From Bacteroidota bacterium (GTDB lineage Bacteria; Bacteroidota; Bacteroidia; Chitinophagales; Chitinophagaceae), in assembly GCA_021780705.1 (NCBI GenBank), contig JAJXYG010000146.1:1-9682 (forward strand): a DNA stretch of 9,682 bases. The letters run 5' to 3'. The notes beneath the pieces are model-generated. The model saw nothing but the letters and a program-made list of their open reading frames with translations. It ran no database searches and was not told where the DNA came from. Of the stretch, positions 1-7,102 are shown piece by piece; positions within the stretch are counted from its first letter, which is position 1; each line of letters opens with the position of its first letter. The translations under genes and the position numbers were made by a program.

Positions 1-44
1 TGAAAACTCGGCTATGTATTGTACTTTGAATCATTAGTCAGGGT

Positions 45-78
45 TAAATACCCCGGCAGCTTGCTGCGGGGTAGTTTA
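45..78. repeat. GC-rich imperfect hairpin with GTAG flank, REP-like
   Basis: The arms TACCCCG(g)CAG (49-59) and CTGCGGGGTA (64-73) pair over ten base pairs with one bulged G and a CTTG loop. Skipping G74 extends the stem by four A/T pairs (45-48 with 75-78). GTAG occupies 71-74 on the plus strand, the kind of tetranucleotide that borders REP palindromes handled by IS200-like REP-associated transposases. The hairpin lies about 45 bases past the stop of the minus-strand OmpA gene, so it could act as its terminator, but only a weak TATTT run follows on that strand. REP-like repeat or terminator are both possible, and only one copy is present in this window. Confidence 0.5.
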
Positions 79-123
79 TATCGCAAGTTTGGTGAATGGG
101 AAACCCGTATTTCCTGGTTCCTC

Positions 124-1380
124 CTATTGTTTGATAAATTCAACCCTGCGGTTATTGGCCCTGCCTTCAGGAGTGTCATTACTGGCAATTGGTTTGGTAT
201 CTCCAAAACCTTTGGTGGTCAGGCGGGATCCATCAATACCCATGGTGACCAATTGTGCTTTCACTGCGTCTGCCCGCTGCTGGGATAAGGTCAGGTTGTG
301 GGCTGCATCTCCGGTATTGTCGGTATGGCCGTCGATTTCATAATGTACTGATGGATCCTTGGTCATCACGTGGTAGATCATGTTAATTGAGCCCATGGAC
401 TCAGGTTTCAGGGTGGCCTTGTTCACATCGAAGAGGATTCCGTGCATGACGATCTTTGCCGGGGTGGTGGATTCCCTGTAAATGTCGATGCCCCCCTTGG
501 CAATCCGGATATTCTTGAAGTAAGAATTTTCATATCCATTAATGGATAAGGTTACATTATTGGGCTTTCCGGTGAGATTGTTGACATTAGCCACCCGGAA
601 CTGATCCACATATACTTTCCCCACATTCTTATTGACTGCAATGGCCACATGGTGCCATATCATGGGGTAATCTCCATTGGTATGAAGGGCATCCGGGAAA
701 GCTACATCCCCAAGAGTCCAGGTGACAGATCCGTCACCGAATTCAATTCCGGGAGTAATTCCTTCTCCTCCACTATAATAAACTCTTTGGCCAAAGTCCA
801 CACTAAAATGGTTGAGCCCCCAGGCTTCATTTTTTACATCAAATTCTACGGTGAACTGATCGGGCATATAGGCCTGGGAAGTCATCCGGGGAGTGATAAC
901 GGCTCCGTCGCCTTTGGGCACATGAATGACATTTTCCCCGTCTTCTACCTGTACGTCGGCCTGCCCGTTGCTGAGGGTGAACTGGGAGGGAATTTCCCCC
1001 ACCTCTTCATCTGCAAGCTGGGATTGGAAAATGACTGTGTCGCCTGGTACAAAATCATAATTGGTATAGGTCTTGATCGTGGGCACTGAAGAGCCGCCGG
1101 AGGAGGCTGTGGTATTGGAGTTGGAATTCGAATTTGAATTGCTGTTCCCGGATTGGGAGGATGGGTTATTCTCTTCAGAACTGCCTTTTTTCTTTTTCCT
1201 GTGGAACAGACCTTTGATCCCGTTTTCCACTTTATTCACTGCTGAATTGGCGCCATTATCGATGTTGCTGTTAGTAGCATCAGTGGCAGCATTTTTGGTC
1301 GCAGTGGCGGGATTTTCAACTTGCGCCTGAACCGCATTCAAACATAAAAAGGCAGAGAGAATCAAGATGAATTTTTTCAT
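124..1380 (-). CDS. OmpA-family envelope protein with LamG-like middle domain
   Basis: A 418-residue protein that probably anchors to peptidoglycan. Residues 1-19 form a signal peptide (KK, hydrophobic stretch, cut after VQA); no lipobox cysteine follows, so it should be periplasmic or outer-membrane associated. Residues 20-60 are Ala/Asn-rich, followed by a basic patch (RKKKK, 61-65) and a low-complexity Ser/Asn linker to about 99. Residues about 175-300 look like a LamG/concanavalin-type beta-sandwich (QFTVEFDVK, WHHVAIAVN, YFKNIRIAKGG). Residues 313-416 are a C-terminal OmpA domain: LFDVNKATLKPES, DGHTDNTGD, then GRANNRRVEF. Asp354 and Arg369 have the 15-residue spacing of the diaminopimelate-contacting pair in OmpA. 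No N-terminal eight-strand beta-barrel is seen. The ATG at 1378-1380 is fixed by the signal peptide. It lies 154 bases downstream of a kinase/regulator pair, which may control it; the ligand of the LamG-like part is unknown. Confidence 0.88.
   Translation of the reverse strand: MKKFILILSAFLCLNAVQAQVENPATATKNAATDATNSNIDNGANSAVNKVENGIKGLFHRKKKKGSSEENNPSSQSGNSNSNSNSNSNTTASSGGSSVPTIKTYTNYDFVPGDTVIFQSQLADEEVGEIPSQFTLSNGQADVQVEDGENVIHVPKGDGAVITPRMTSQAYMPDQFTVEFDVKNEAWGLNHFSVDFGQRVYYSGGEGITPGIEFGDGSVTWTLGDVAFPDALHTNGDYPMIWHHVAIAVNKNVGKVYVDQFRVANVNNLTGKPNNVTLSINGYENSYFKNIRIAKGGIDIYRESTTPAKIVMHGILFDVNKATLKPESMGSINMIYHVMTKDPSVHYEIDGHTDNTGDAAHNLTLSQQRADAVKAQLVTMGIDGSRLTTKGFGDTKPIASNDTPEGRANNRRVEFIKQ
1114..1146 (-). 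repeat. Asn-Ser dipeptide low-complexity tract within the OmpA-family gene
   Basis: Residues 79-89 of the OmpA-family protein alternate Asn and Ser (N-S x5 then N). At the DNA level it is an imperfect six-base repeat of AAYTCN type with mixed synonymous codons. It forms part of a flexible linker between the basic N-terminal region and the LamG-like domain. Such tracts can change length by slippage, but the mixed codons make this copy fairly stable. Confidence 0.6.
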
Positions 1381-1534
1381 GGCCGAATATTTTTATTCAA
1401 AGTAATACCCTTTACCCGTCGTAGCCTATCGTATATATGGATGATTTTGAACCGGAAATTCGGGGGTATAACCCTGGGGATGGGCAGCACAATTTCACCG
1501 GTGCCGTATCGGTTATTTCAATTCTGTGGGGGTC
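1381..1534 (-). promoter_or_regulatory. Intergenic region upstream of the OmpA-family gene, possible regulated promoter
   Basis: 154 bases without a gene. Read on the minus strand, TTACTTTG (1398-1405) is one base off the Bacteroidota -7 consensus TAnnTTTG and sits 17 bases before the ATG. No -33 TTG is found at the usual distance. Instead, two direct copies of TACGA (plus-strand TCGTA at 1419-1423 and 1429-1433) lie exactly 10 bases apart, where an activator might replace a weak -33 box. The NarL-type regulator encoded just upstream is a candidate binder, by inference only. A perfect 8-base palindrome CACCGGTG is at 1496-1503. Confidence 0.3.
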
Positions 1535-2158
1535 CTATTTTTTAAGCACCTTGGCTACCGCCTGTGATTTGGAATTGACGTGAAGCTTTTCATATATGTG
1601 GCGGATGTGGGTGCGTATGGTACTGACGCTGATAAAATATTTCTCCGCCATTTTCTTATAACTTAATCCGTCAATCAGGGAGTTGAGAATTTCATTTTCC
1701 CTGGTGGTAAGGCTGTAATCATCCTTGGTATGCGGAATGGAATGCTGGAAGGAGGCAATAACCTTTCGCGCGATGGAGGCGCTCATAGGAGCTCCTCCAT
1801 AATATAGGGTACGGATTGCATCAATAATTTCTTCCGGGGATGCCTTCTTCAATAGATAGCCTGAAGCGCCTGCCTTTATGGCTTCGAAGATTTTGTCGTC
1901 ATCTTCAAATACCGTAAACATCAGCACCTCCACTTCACTAAAGTTTTCTTTCACAGTTCTTACTCCTTCAATTCCGGATATGTTGGGTAGTCCGATATCC
2001 ATGACCACCACATCGGGCCTGGATTTATTGAATTCACTCACCACATTGAGCAAATTACCCAGGGAGGCCACGCATTTCATGCCATCTGTCTGGTTCAGCA
2101 AATCCGTGAGTGAATGTCTGAGGGTATTATTGTCTTCAACTATGGCGATCCTGATCAT
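1535..2158 (-). CDS. NarL/FixJ-type response regulator (REC + LuxR HTH)
   Basis: A 207-residue cytoplasmic transcription factor. The receiver domain (about 2-120) has the acidic pair Glu8-Asp9, the phospho-acceptor Asp54 in VVVMDIGLP, the switch Thr82 and the conserved Lys104 in YLLKK. A linker leads to a LuxR-type helix-turn-helix (about 147-205), with LTTRENEIL and the recognition region VSTIRTHIRHIYEKL. The start is taken at the ATG 2156-2158; the frame extends three codons upstream to a TTG, but IRIAIVEDN is the normal beginning of a receiver. It lies 45 bases downstream of a HisKA_3 sensor kinase on the same strand and is almost certainly its cognate partner. All key residues are present, so it should be phosphorylatable and bind DNA as a dimer. 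Targets are unknown; the OmpA-family gene downstream is a candidate. Confidence 0.93.
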   Translation of the reverse strand: MIRIAIVEDNNTLRHSLTDLLNQTDGMKCVASLGNLLNVVSEFNKSRPDVVVMDIGLPNISGIEGVRTVKENFSEVEVLMFTVFEDDDKIFEAIKAGASGYLLKKASPEEIIDAIRTLYYGGAPMSASIARKVIASFQHSIPHTKDDYSLTTRENEILNSLIDGLSYKKMAEKYFISVSTIRTHIRHIYEKLHVNSKSQAVAKVLKK

Positions 2159-2203
2159 TGAAGGCAAAGGTGACTCAAAGAAGGGAAATTACGCATCGTA
2201 TAT

Positions 2204-5200
2204 TTATTTGATTTTTACATGCAGTGATACCGTCGTGCCGCCACCGGGTTTGGTATCGATTTCAAATTGGGCTCCCATATCAGCAGCCCTTTTTTCCATG
2301 CTGTGGATTCCGTTACCCAGGTTGGTACTAACTCTTTCAAAGCCCCGGCCGTTATCCCGGATGACGACTTTGAGAATGTTCCCATCAAGGGTTACCCGGA
2401 TAAGGGCTTCCGTACACCCGGAATATTTAACCAGGTTGTTGATGGCTTCTTTCATGATGAGGTAAATATGCTGGCGGTTTTCCATCGGAATGGATACGGA
2501 CTTCAGGGATTCATCCATGTCAATCTGGTAATTGATTTCTTTGGCTTCAAATAGTTTTCCCGCAAAGGCCTTCACTCTCAACAGCAGGCTCTCCATGGAA
2601 TCATTCTTCGGATTGATGCTCCAGACGATATCATCCATCCTTTCCATGAGAGAAATGGAATTTTCCTTGATTTCCTCAAGCATTCCTGATTTGACGGATG
2701 TGCCCTGCTGGTGGAGTGCCATTTCACTGAGAATGCTGATCGAACTAAGGGTACTCCCGATTTCGTCATGCAGGTCAAAGGATATCTTGTTTCTTAATTT
2801 TTCAAACTTCAGGCCCTGAGCCAGCCGGTAACGGTAGAGCAGATAAAATAACCCCCCGATAAAAAAGAATATCAAGGAGAGAAACCACCATCTTAGCCAG
2901 AAAGGTGCCCTTATCTCAAAATGAAGGCTAAGGATTCTGGATGCCGGTACCTCGTTGGAATTGGTTCCTTTTAACAACAAGGTGTAGGTTCCGGAAGAAA
3001 GGTTGGCAAAATTGACTTCTCCGCGATTGCCATTGAAATGCCACCCGGTGTCGATTCCTTCCAGCTGGTAGTAGTAATGATTGTTCAGGGGATTGTTATA
3101 ATCGGTTACCGCCCATTTAACAGTGAAATTGTTGTCACCATGGTCAAAAATCATTTCCCGGGTGGTGTCAAAGGTTATGGATCTTCCATTAACCTTCGTT
3201 TCCACCAGCTGCAGTTCAGGGTGCTTTCCTATGGAAGCGATCATATCATCCGGTTGGAAAGAAAGCAGGTGGGTGGGCGCCCCGTAAATCATTTCCCCAT
3301 TTGGCATGCAGTAGAGGTTGCCCTCCAGACTGTTTGATACCAGTCCGTCTGCGGTGGAAAATCTTTCAAACATTCTTGTCCGGAAGTTGTAGACCAGCAA
3401 ACCTTTAAGCGAGGCAATCCACAGGCGGCCTGAACTGTCGATGGCAATTGAGGAAATGGGTTTATCCATTTGCGGGGGCAGTTGGATTTTTTGCAGGATA
3501 CCCTGCTCAGCCTTCCACCTCAGTAGGGTATTGCCCGTAAAGGAGTTGCAATAACCTTGGTAGTAAAGGATTTGAGCTGCCTGGTATTTGTCACCCAGTT
3601 CCTTTTTAAAGGGTTTTGAGAAAGTGTGGGTCCTCCTGTCATAATAGACAATGCCTTCATCCAGGTCTGCCAACCATAGATTATCCTGTGCATCGGCTAT
3701 GGCACTTGCAATTACCAGGGGTTTGGGATCCCCGCTTTCCATGATGAAATTCTCAAAAACCCGGTGCAGGTCGCCGAAAGTGCTGTCTGCCTTCCAGATC
3801 CCGAATCTCCAGGGAAAAATCCACCAGCTGCCATCCCGGTCCCTGAGCAGAAAACTTATGAAATTGGCAAAGGATTCCTTCTTCTTGAGCTGGGTGAGCG
3901 GGTTATAAGCGATTTTCCGGTGTGTAAGATCCAGGGTGGCAATTCCTTCGGTAGTGCCAATGGCAAAAGTGTGGTCCGTCAACGGCTCCATGGAAAGACA
4001 GGATATATCCTTTCTTTTCATCATCGGGCCATAGTCTGCCACTTCGCGGAAGTTGCTGTCATAGGACTTTAAAAATTCCGTCCCCGATCCTCCCACCAGG
4101 AGGTTGCCATGGTAATCCCCCAGGACTACATTTTGGTTGGTAATTCCGGCCGGGAATACTTTCCTTTGAAAAAGTGCCTTGGTCAGGTCGTAAAAAATCA
4201 GGCCCTTGTCAGTTCCCACCCATAGCCACCTGTCCGGGGAAACATATAGGGTGCGCACCATCAGGTTGGAAGCAAGATCCAGGGAATGGCGGATGTCCAC
4301 AACCCTTCCTGCGGTTGGATCATAGGCGGGGTTCTGGCCATCAAACCAAAGCAGGTAACTGCCGCCTGCCTGTCTGATTTCCGCAATATGGCTGACCTGG
4401 GTATTTAAAAGAAAGGGGATATCCACGACTTTAGCCGTTCCTGATTTTATAAATTTAAGCCCGGTATGCCATGAGCCACACCAGATATTGCCGAGGTGAT
4501 CTACAAACACGGTAGTTATCAGCGGGTCATAGTAGGGGTCATTGGAGGGATTGATCTCATGTTGGATCCGCCCTGTGCCGGTCTGGTAGCTCCAAAGCCC
4601 GTTATAGGTGGAAATCCAAAGCACCCCCGAGGAGTCTATGGCAAGATCCGTGATGCTGTTATTGGCCAGGAAATCATGATGAAGACTGCCCGGTAGAATC
4701 AGTGGCTGGACTAGCAGGCTATCCTTTTTCAGCCAAAAAAGTCCCTCAAGGGTACCGATGAACAGGTTACCCTTGGAATCCATTGCCAGCGCATCAATAT
4801 TATCTTTCAGTGGGTTGTTCCCATACCTTAAGGGGACCAGGTGAAAGGTATCGGCCACAGGGTCAAAGTAGTTGAGTCCTCCCATGGTTCCTATCCAAAG
4901 GTTGCCGCCTGGAGCCGGCTGAATGGTCCGGATGTCATTATTGCTTAGGGAAGATTTTACGGTGGGCTCATTTCTGAAAATGGTGATGGAAGAGCCATTC
5001 ATTTCATTTAACCCGGAGGCGGTACCTATCCATATGAAATTGCGATGGTCCTTGTAGATGCACTGGACGGTATTGTCGCTGAGCCCGTTTTGCTCATCAA
5101 TTTTTCGGGCCACCAGTTGGGGATTGGACTGAGCCCATGCCCCCAGGGAGATACCCGTGAAACACAGGCAGCCCCATAATTTCCGGACGGTATTTTTTTG

Positions 5201-5212
5201 AAAAGGATACAT
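2204..5212 (-). CDS. Propeller-sensor membrane histidine kinase (Reg_prop, Y_Y_Y, HisKA_3, HATPase)
   Basis: A 1002-residue sensor kinase. Residues 1-27 are a signal peptide (VRKLW, hydrophobic run, AWA cut before QS). Residues about 30-660 form a large periplasmic beta-propeller with repeated two-component-regulator propeller units, visible as LWIGT-like strands near 60, 105, 150, 198, 243, 330, 418 and 597. Residues about 690-765 are the triple-tyrosine domain (YYYQLEGIDTGW). One membrane segment lies at about 772-793, followed by a HisKA_3 dimerisation domain with the phospho-donor His815 in DLHDEIGST. The ATPase domain has an N box (KEAINNLVKYS, Asn925/926), a G1 box DNGRGF (953-958) and a G2 box GNGIHSM. 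This is the sensor half of a Bacteroidota hybrid system, but without a fused receiver or AraC output; the partner is the separate NarL-type regulator downstream. The start is the ATG at 5210-5212, because it begins a proper signal peptide; a TTG further upstream (5267-5269) would bury it. The signal sensed is unknown. Confidence 0.93.
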   Translation of the reverse strand: MYPFQKNTVRKLWGCLCFTGISLGAWAQSNPQLVARKIDEQNGLSDNTVQCIYKDHRNFIWIGTASGLNEMNGSSITIFRNEPTVKSSLSNNDIRTIQPAPGGNLWIGTMGGLNYFDPVADTFHLVPLRYGNNPLKDNIDALAMDSKGNLFIGTLEGLFWLKKDSLLVQPLILPGSLHHDFLANNSITDLAIDSSGVLWISTYNGLWSYQTGTGRIQHEINPSNDPYYDPLITTVFVDHLGNIWCGSWHTGLKFIKSGTAKVVDIPFLLNTQVSHIAEIRQAGGSYLLWFDGQNPAYDPTAGRVVDIRHSLDLASNLMVRTLYVSPDRWLWVGTDKGLIFYDLTKALFQRKVFPAGITNQNVVLGDYHGNLLVGGSGTEFLKSYDSNFREVADYGPMMKRKDISCLSMEPLTDHTFAIGTTEGIATLDLTHRKIAYNPLTQLKKKESFANFISFLLRDRDGSWWIFPWRFGIWKADSTFGDLHRVFENFIMESGDPKPLVIASAIADAQDNLWLADLDEGIVYYDRRTHTFSKPFKKELGDKYQAAQILYYQGYCNSFTGNTLLRWKAEQGILQKIQLPPQMDKPISSIAIDSSGRLWIASLKGLLVYNFRTRMFERFSTADGLVSNSLEGNLYCMPNGEMIYGAPTHLLSFQPDDMIASIGKHPELQLVETKVNGRSITFDTTREMIFDHGDNNFTVKWAVTDYNNPLNNHYYYQLEGIDTGWHFNGNRGEVNFANLSSGTYTLLLKGTNSNEVPASRILSLHFEIRAPFWLRWWFLSLIFFFIGGLFYLLYRYRLAQGLKFEKLRNKISFDLHDEIGSTLSSISILSEMALHQQGTSVKSGMLEEIKENSISLMERMDDIVWSINPKNDSMESLLLRVKAFAGKLFEAKEINYQIDMDESLKSVSIPMENRQHIYLIMKEAINNLVKYSGCTEALIRVTLDGNILKVVIRDNGRGFERVSTNLGNGIHSMEKRAADMGAQFEIDTKPGGGTTVSLHVKIK

Positions 5213-5274
5213 TCCTGGGATGGGTGATTGGATATCTAATATCGCAATTATTCCACAGTAATGAATCAAAAAGA

Positions 5275-5835
5275 TCAGTTGCGGGGCTTCCAGGGCACTT
5301 CTGCCGTATTGGTTACCTTGGTCGCATAGCGGGATAAAATGAACAGATAATCACTTAGCCGGTTCAGGTATTTGATGATCAGCGGGGCTACCTGGCCATG
5401 GTGGGATTCCAGATTTACACAGCAACGTTCCGCCCTCCTGCAAACGCAGCGGGCAATATGGGTTACTGATATGGCAGTATGTCCTCCCGGCAGCACAAAA
5501 TGCTTCATGGGAGGAAGTACCTGGGTCATGGCATCCATCTCCTTTTCCAGCAGGGTAATGTCGGAATCATGAAGGTCGGGGATGTGCAGTTTGGTTTCTT
5601 TCTCCGGGTCGCAGGCCAGCGAAGAACCGATGGTAAAGAGCCGGTCCTGGATTTCTCTAAGGATGTGGTTGGCGCTAAAATCATTGAAGGCATCATTTAC
5701 AAATCCGATCCAGGAATTTAGCTCATCTACGGTGCCATAGGCTTCAATACGCAGGTCGCTCTTCAGGACCCGGGTGCCCCCGATAAGGCTGGTAGATCCT
5801 TTATCCCCTGTTTTGGTATAAATCTTCTGTGACAT
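5275..5835 (-). CDS. pduO: PduO-type cob(I)alamin adenosyltransferase
   Basis: A 186-residue cytoplasmic enzyme that transfers the adenosyl group of ATP to cob(I)alamin, giving adenosylcobalamin for enzymes such as methylmalonyl-CoA mutase or ribonucleotide reductase. Family motifs are intact: the ATP-binding loop YTKTGDKGST (6-15), RIEAYGTVDELNSWIG (29-44), FVLPGG (113-118), the ARCVCRRAER helix (128-137) with the conserved arginines and Glu136, and YLNRLSDYLFILSR (156-169). Length matches the single-domain family. Its ATG is 29 bases past the ABC ATPase stop, and its stop is 62 bases before the kinase start, so it sits mid-operon. No other corrinoid gene is in the window, so it probably serves salvage or recharging of cofactor. 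The symbol is for the family (also called MMAB or yvqK type); it does not imply a propanediol operon. Confidence 0.93.
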   Translation of the reverse strand: MSQKIYTKTGDKGSTSLIGGTRVLKSDLRIEAYGTVDELNSWIGFVNDAFNDFSANHILREIQDRLFTIGSSLACDPEKETKLHIPDLHDSDITLLEKEMDAMTQVLPPMKHFVLPGGHTAISVTHIARCVCRRAERCCVNLESHHGQVAPLIIKYLNRLSDYLFILSRYATKVTNTAEVPWKPRN

Positions 5836-5864
5836 ACAATCCAGGTACTTTTTGGGTGAATTGA

Positions 5865-6569
5865 CTAAACGATACCGGCCATGGCCTTGTGCAGGTGGTC
5901 GCTTTCGATGACCCCGTCCTTAAGCCGGATAATCCGGTGGGCATGATTGGCGATATCTTCTTCATGGGTCACCAGGACCAGGGTATTGCCATCGGCCTGG
6001 ATCTTGTCAAAGATCTCCATGATTTCAATTGAAGTTTTCGAATCCAGGTTACCGGTAGGCTCATCAGCCAGTATCAGGGCGGGCCGGTTTACCAGTGCCC
6101 TGGCGATGGCCACCCGCTGATTTTGCCCTCCTGAGAGTTCATTGGGTTTATGGTGACTGCGGTCACTTAGTCCCACCCGGGAAAGCATTTCCAGGGCAAG
6201 TTCCATTCTTTCTTTTTTGGGAGTCCCCTTATAAATCAGCGGAAGGGCTACATTTTCCACTGCGGTCAAACGCGGCAACAGGTTGAACTGCTGGAATACA
6301 AATCCTATTTCCTGGTTGCGCACATCGGCCAGTTCATCATCAGGGGTTTTGCTGACATCCTTCCCGTTTAATATATAGTGACCAGAGGTGGGAGAATCCA
6401 GGCATCCTAACACATTCATCAGGGTGGATTTTCCGCTTCCGCTGGGCCCCATCAGGGCGACATATTCATTCTTTTGAATGGACAGGGAAATCCCCTTGAG
6501 TACCTTAAGCTCCATTTTGCCCATGAAATAACTCTTTTGGATGTGCTGTAACTCAATAATAGACTGCAT
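5865..6569 (-). CDS. ABC transporter ATP-binding protein, LolD/MacB type
   Basis: A 234-residue nucleotide-binding subunit of the LolD/MacB/FtsE-like group, which works with FtsX/MacB-type membrane proteins in lipoprotein release, peptide or drug export or cell-envelope remodelling. Visible motifs: Walker [10 protein letters not shown] (41-49), Q-loop [11 protein letters not shown] (90-100), signature [15 protein letters not shown] (145-159), Walker B LILADE with catalytic Glu170, D-loop GNLDS and switch His202 in LVTHE. The signature region has Asn at a position where Gln is usual (LSGGQQQRV), which should be tolerated. No permease gene is adjacent: gatC precedes it by 69 bases and the adenosyltransferase follows by 29 bases. 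It is therefore an orphan ATPase whose membrane partner must be encoded elsewhere. Substrate cannot be read from the sequence. Confidence 0.92.
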   Translation of the reverse strand: MQSIIELQHIQKSYFMGKMELKVLKGISLSIQKNEYVALMGPSGSGKSTLMNVLGCLDSPTSGHYILNGKDVSKTPDDELADVRNQEIGFVFQQFNLLPRLTAVENVALPLIYKGTPKKERMELALEMLSRVGLSDRSHHKPNELSGGQNQRVAIARALVNRPALILADEPTGNLDSKTSIEIMEIFDKIQADGNTLVLVTHEEDIANHAHRIIRLKDGVIESDHLHKAMAGIV

Positions 6570-6638
6570 GCTGATTATTTTAGGGATTTTACTGCGGGTT
6601 TTGCTATTTCTGAAGGGATGCTGAAAAGTTCAGGACCG

Positions 6639-6932
6639 TCAAGGGTTTTTGATGACCTTGGGGACCTTGAAAAATGCGCCATCCTGTACGGGGGCATTTT
6701 TAAGCGCATCTTCCCTGCCCAGCATTCCGGAAACTACATCCTGGCGAAGGATGTTCACATTCTCACTCATGTGCAGCAGGGGTTTCACACCGGTAGTGTC
6801 CAGTTCATTAAGCTTGTCAATAAATCCGATCATCTTCTGAAGATCCTGACGAATCTCCCGTTTTTCTTCCTCATTGAATTCCAACCGGGAAAGATGAGCC
6901 AGCTTGTCTACCAGTGCGTCATTAACTTCCAT
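6639..6932 (-). CDS. gatC: Asp-tRNA(Asn)/Glu-tRNA(Gln) amidotransferase subunit C
   Basis: A 97-residue small subunit of the GatCAB amidotransferase, which converts misacylated Glu-tRNA(Gln) and Asp-tRNA(Asn) to the correct amide forms. GatC wraps around GatA and stabilises its contact with GatB. Recognisable features are the N-terminal helix VDKLAHLSRLEFNEEEK, KMIGFIDKLNELDTTGV, the central NVNILRQDVV, and the C-terminal DALKNAPVQDGAFFKVPKVI tail. The start is the ATG at 6930-6932; the frame stays open another 50 codons upstream, but that part has no resemblance to GatC and runs through the control region. gatA and gatB are not in the window, so the subunits are encoded apart, as is common in this phylum. 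A strong -7 box lies only four bases before the start. Confidence 0.93.
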   Translation of the reverse strand: MEVNDALVDKLAHLSRLEFNEEEKREIRQDLQKMIGFIDKLNELDTTGVKPLLHMSENVNILRQDVVSGMLGREDALKNAPVQDGAFFKVPKVIKNP

Positions 6933-6936
6933 CCGG

Positions 6937-6944
6937 CAAATATA
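6937..6944 (-). promoter_or_regulatory. -7 promoter element of gatC (TATATTTG)
   Basis: Read on the minus strand, TATATTTG is a perfect match to the Bacteroidota sigma factor -7 consensus TAnnTTTG, followed by C as in the extended form. Only CCGG separates it from the gatC ATG. No convincing TTG is seen 19-21 bases upstream for a -33 box. If it is used, transcription would begin at or within a few bases of the start codon. Confidence 0.5.
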
Positions 6945-7064
6945 AAACTTCCTAGGACAGCACTGTAGCCTTCTTTGGATAGCCGGTAAATTCCTTGGAT
7001 GATATTCCAGGTGAGGTGCTCCGGGGGGTACCCTATGGGAATTTAAAAAATCCTCCGGATCTGC

Positions 7065-7096
7065 GTTGCCACAAGAGGGCAACTTTCGTATTTTCG
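7065..7096 (+). promoter_or_regulatory. trpS: Putative trpS promoter with overlapping inverted repeat
   Basis: TTG at 7066-7068 and TATTTTCG at 7089-7096 (one mismatch to TAnnTTTG) are 20 bases apart, a normal spacing for a Bacteroidota -33/-7 pair. The -7 box ends six bases before the trpS ATG. A perfect inverted repeat, GTTGCC (7065-7070) and GGCAAC (7078-7083) around a seven-base spacer, overlaps the -33 box and is followed by TTTCGTATTTT. It could be an operator or, if transcription starts further upstream, a small attenuator-like hairpin. The rest of the 170-base divergent gap (6933-7102) shows no gene. Confidence 0.4.
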
Positions 7097-7102
7097 CCGC
7101 CT

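Noticed and set aside
649..1089. A 146-codon plus-strand open frame antisense to the OmpA-family gene
   Set aside because: It is a mirror of a gene with a signal peptide and clear OmpA motifs, shows no recognisable domain, and has no promoter or upstream context of its own.
1114..1146. The Asn-Ser coding repeat as a CRISPR-like or tandem repeat array
   Set aside because: Units are six bases, imperfect and in frame within a coding linker, with no spacers.
1496..1503. The palindrome CACCGGTG as an operator
   Set aside because: Only eight bases, not extended by flanking pairing, and it lies far from the promoter-like box; chance is likely.
5213..5269. A longer sensor kinase starting at a TTG 19 codons upstream
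   Set aside because: The ATG at 5210-5212 begins a standard signal peptide, and the extension would place 19 residues in front of it.
6933..7082. An N-terminal extension of GatC by 50 residues
   Set aside because: The extra residues do not resemble GatC, overlap the divergent control region and would span the -7 box; the 97-residue form matches the family length.
6995..7102. An N-terminal extension of TrpS by 36 residues from a TTG
   Set aside because: TrpS proteins begin shortly before the MSGIRPTG strand; the upstream codons look like intergenic sequence.
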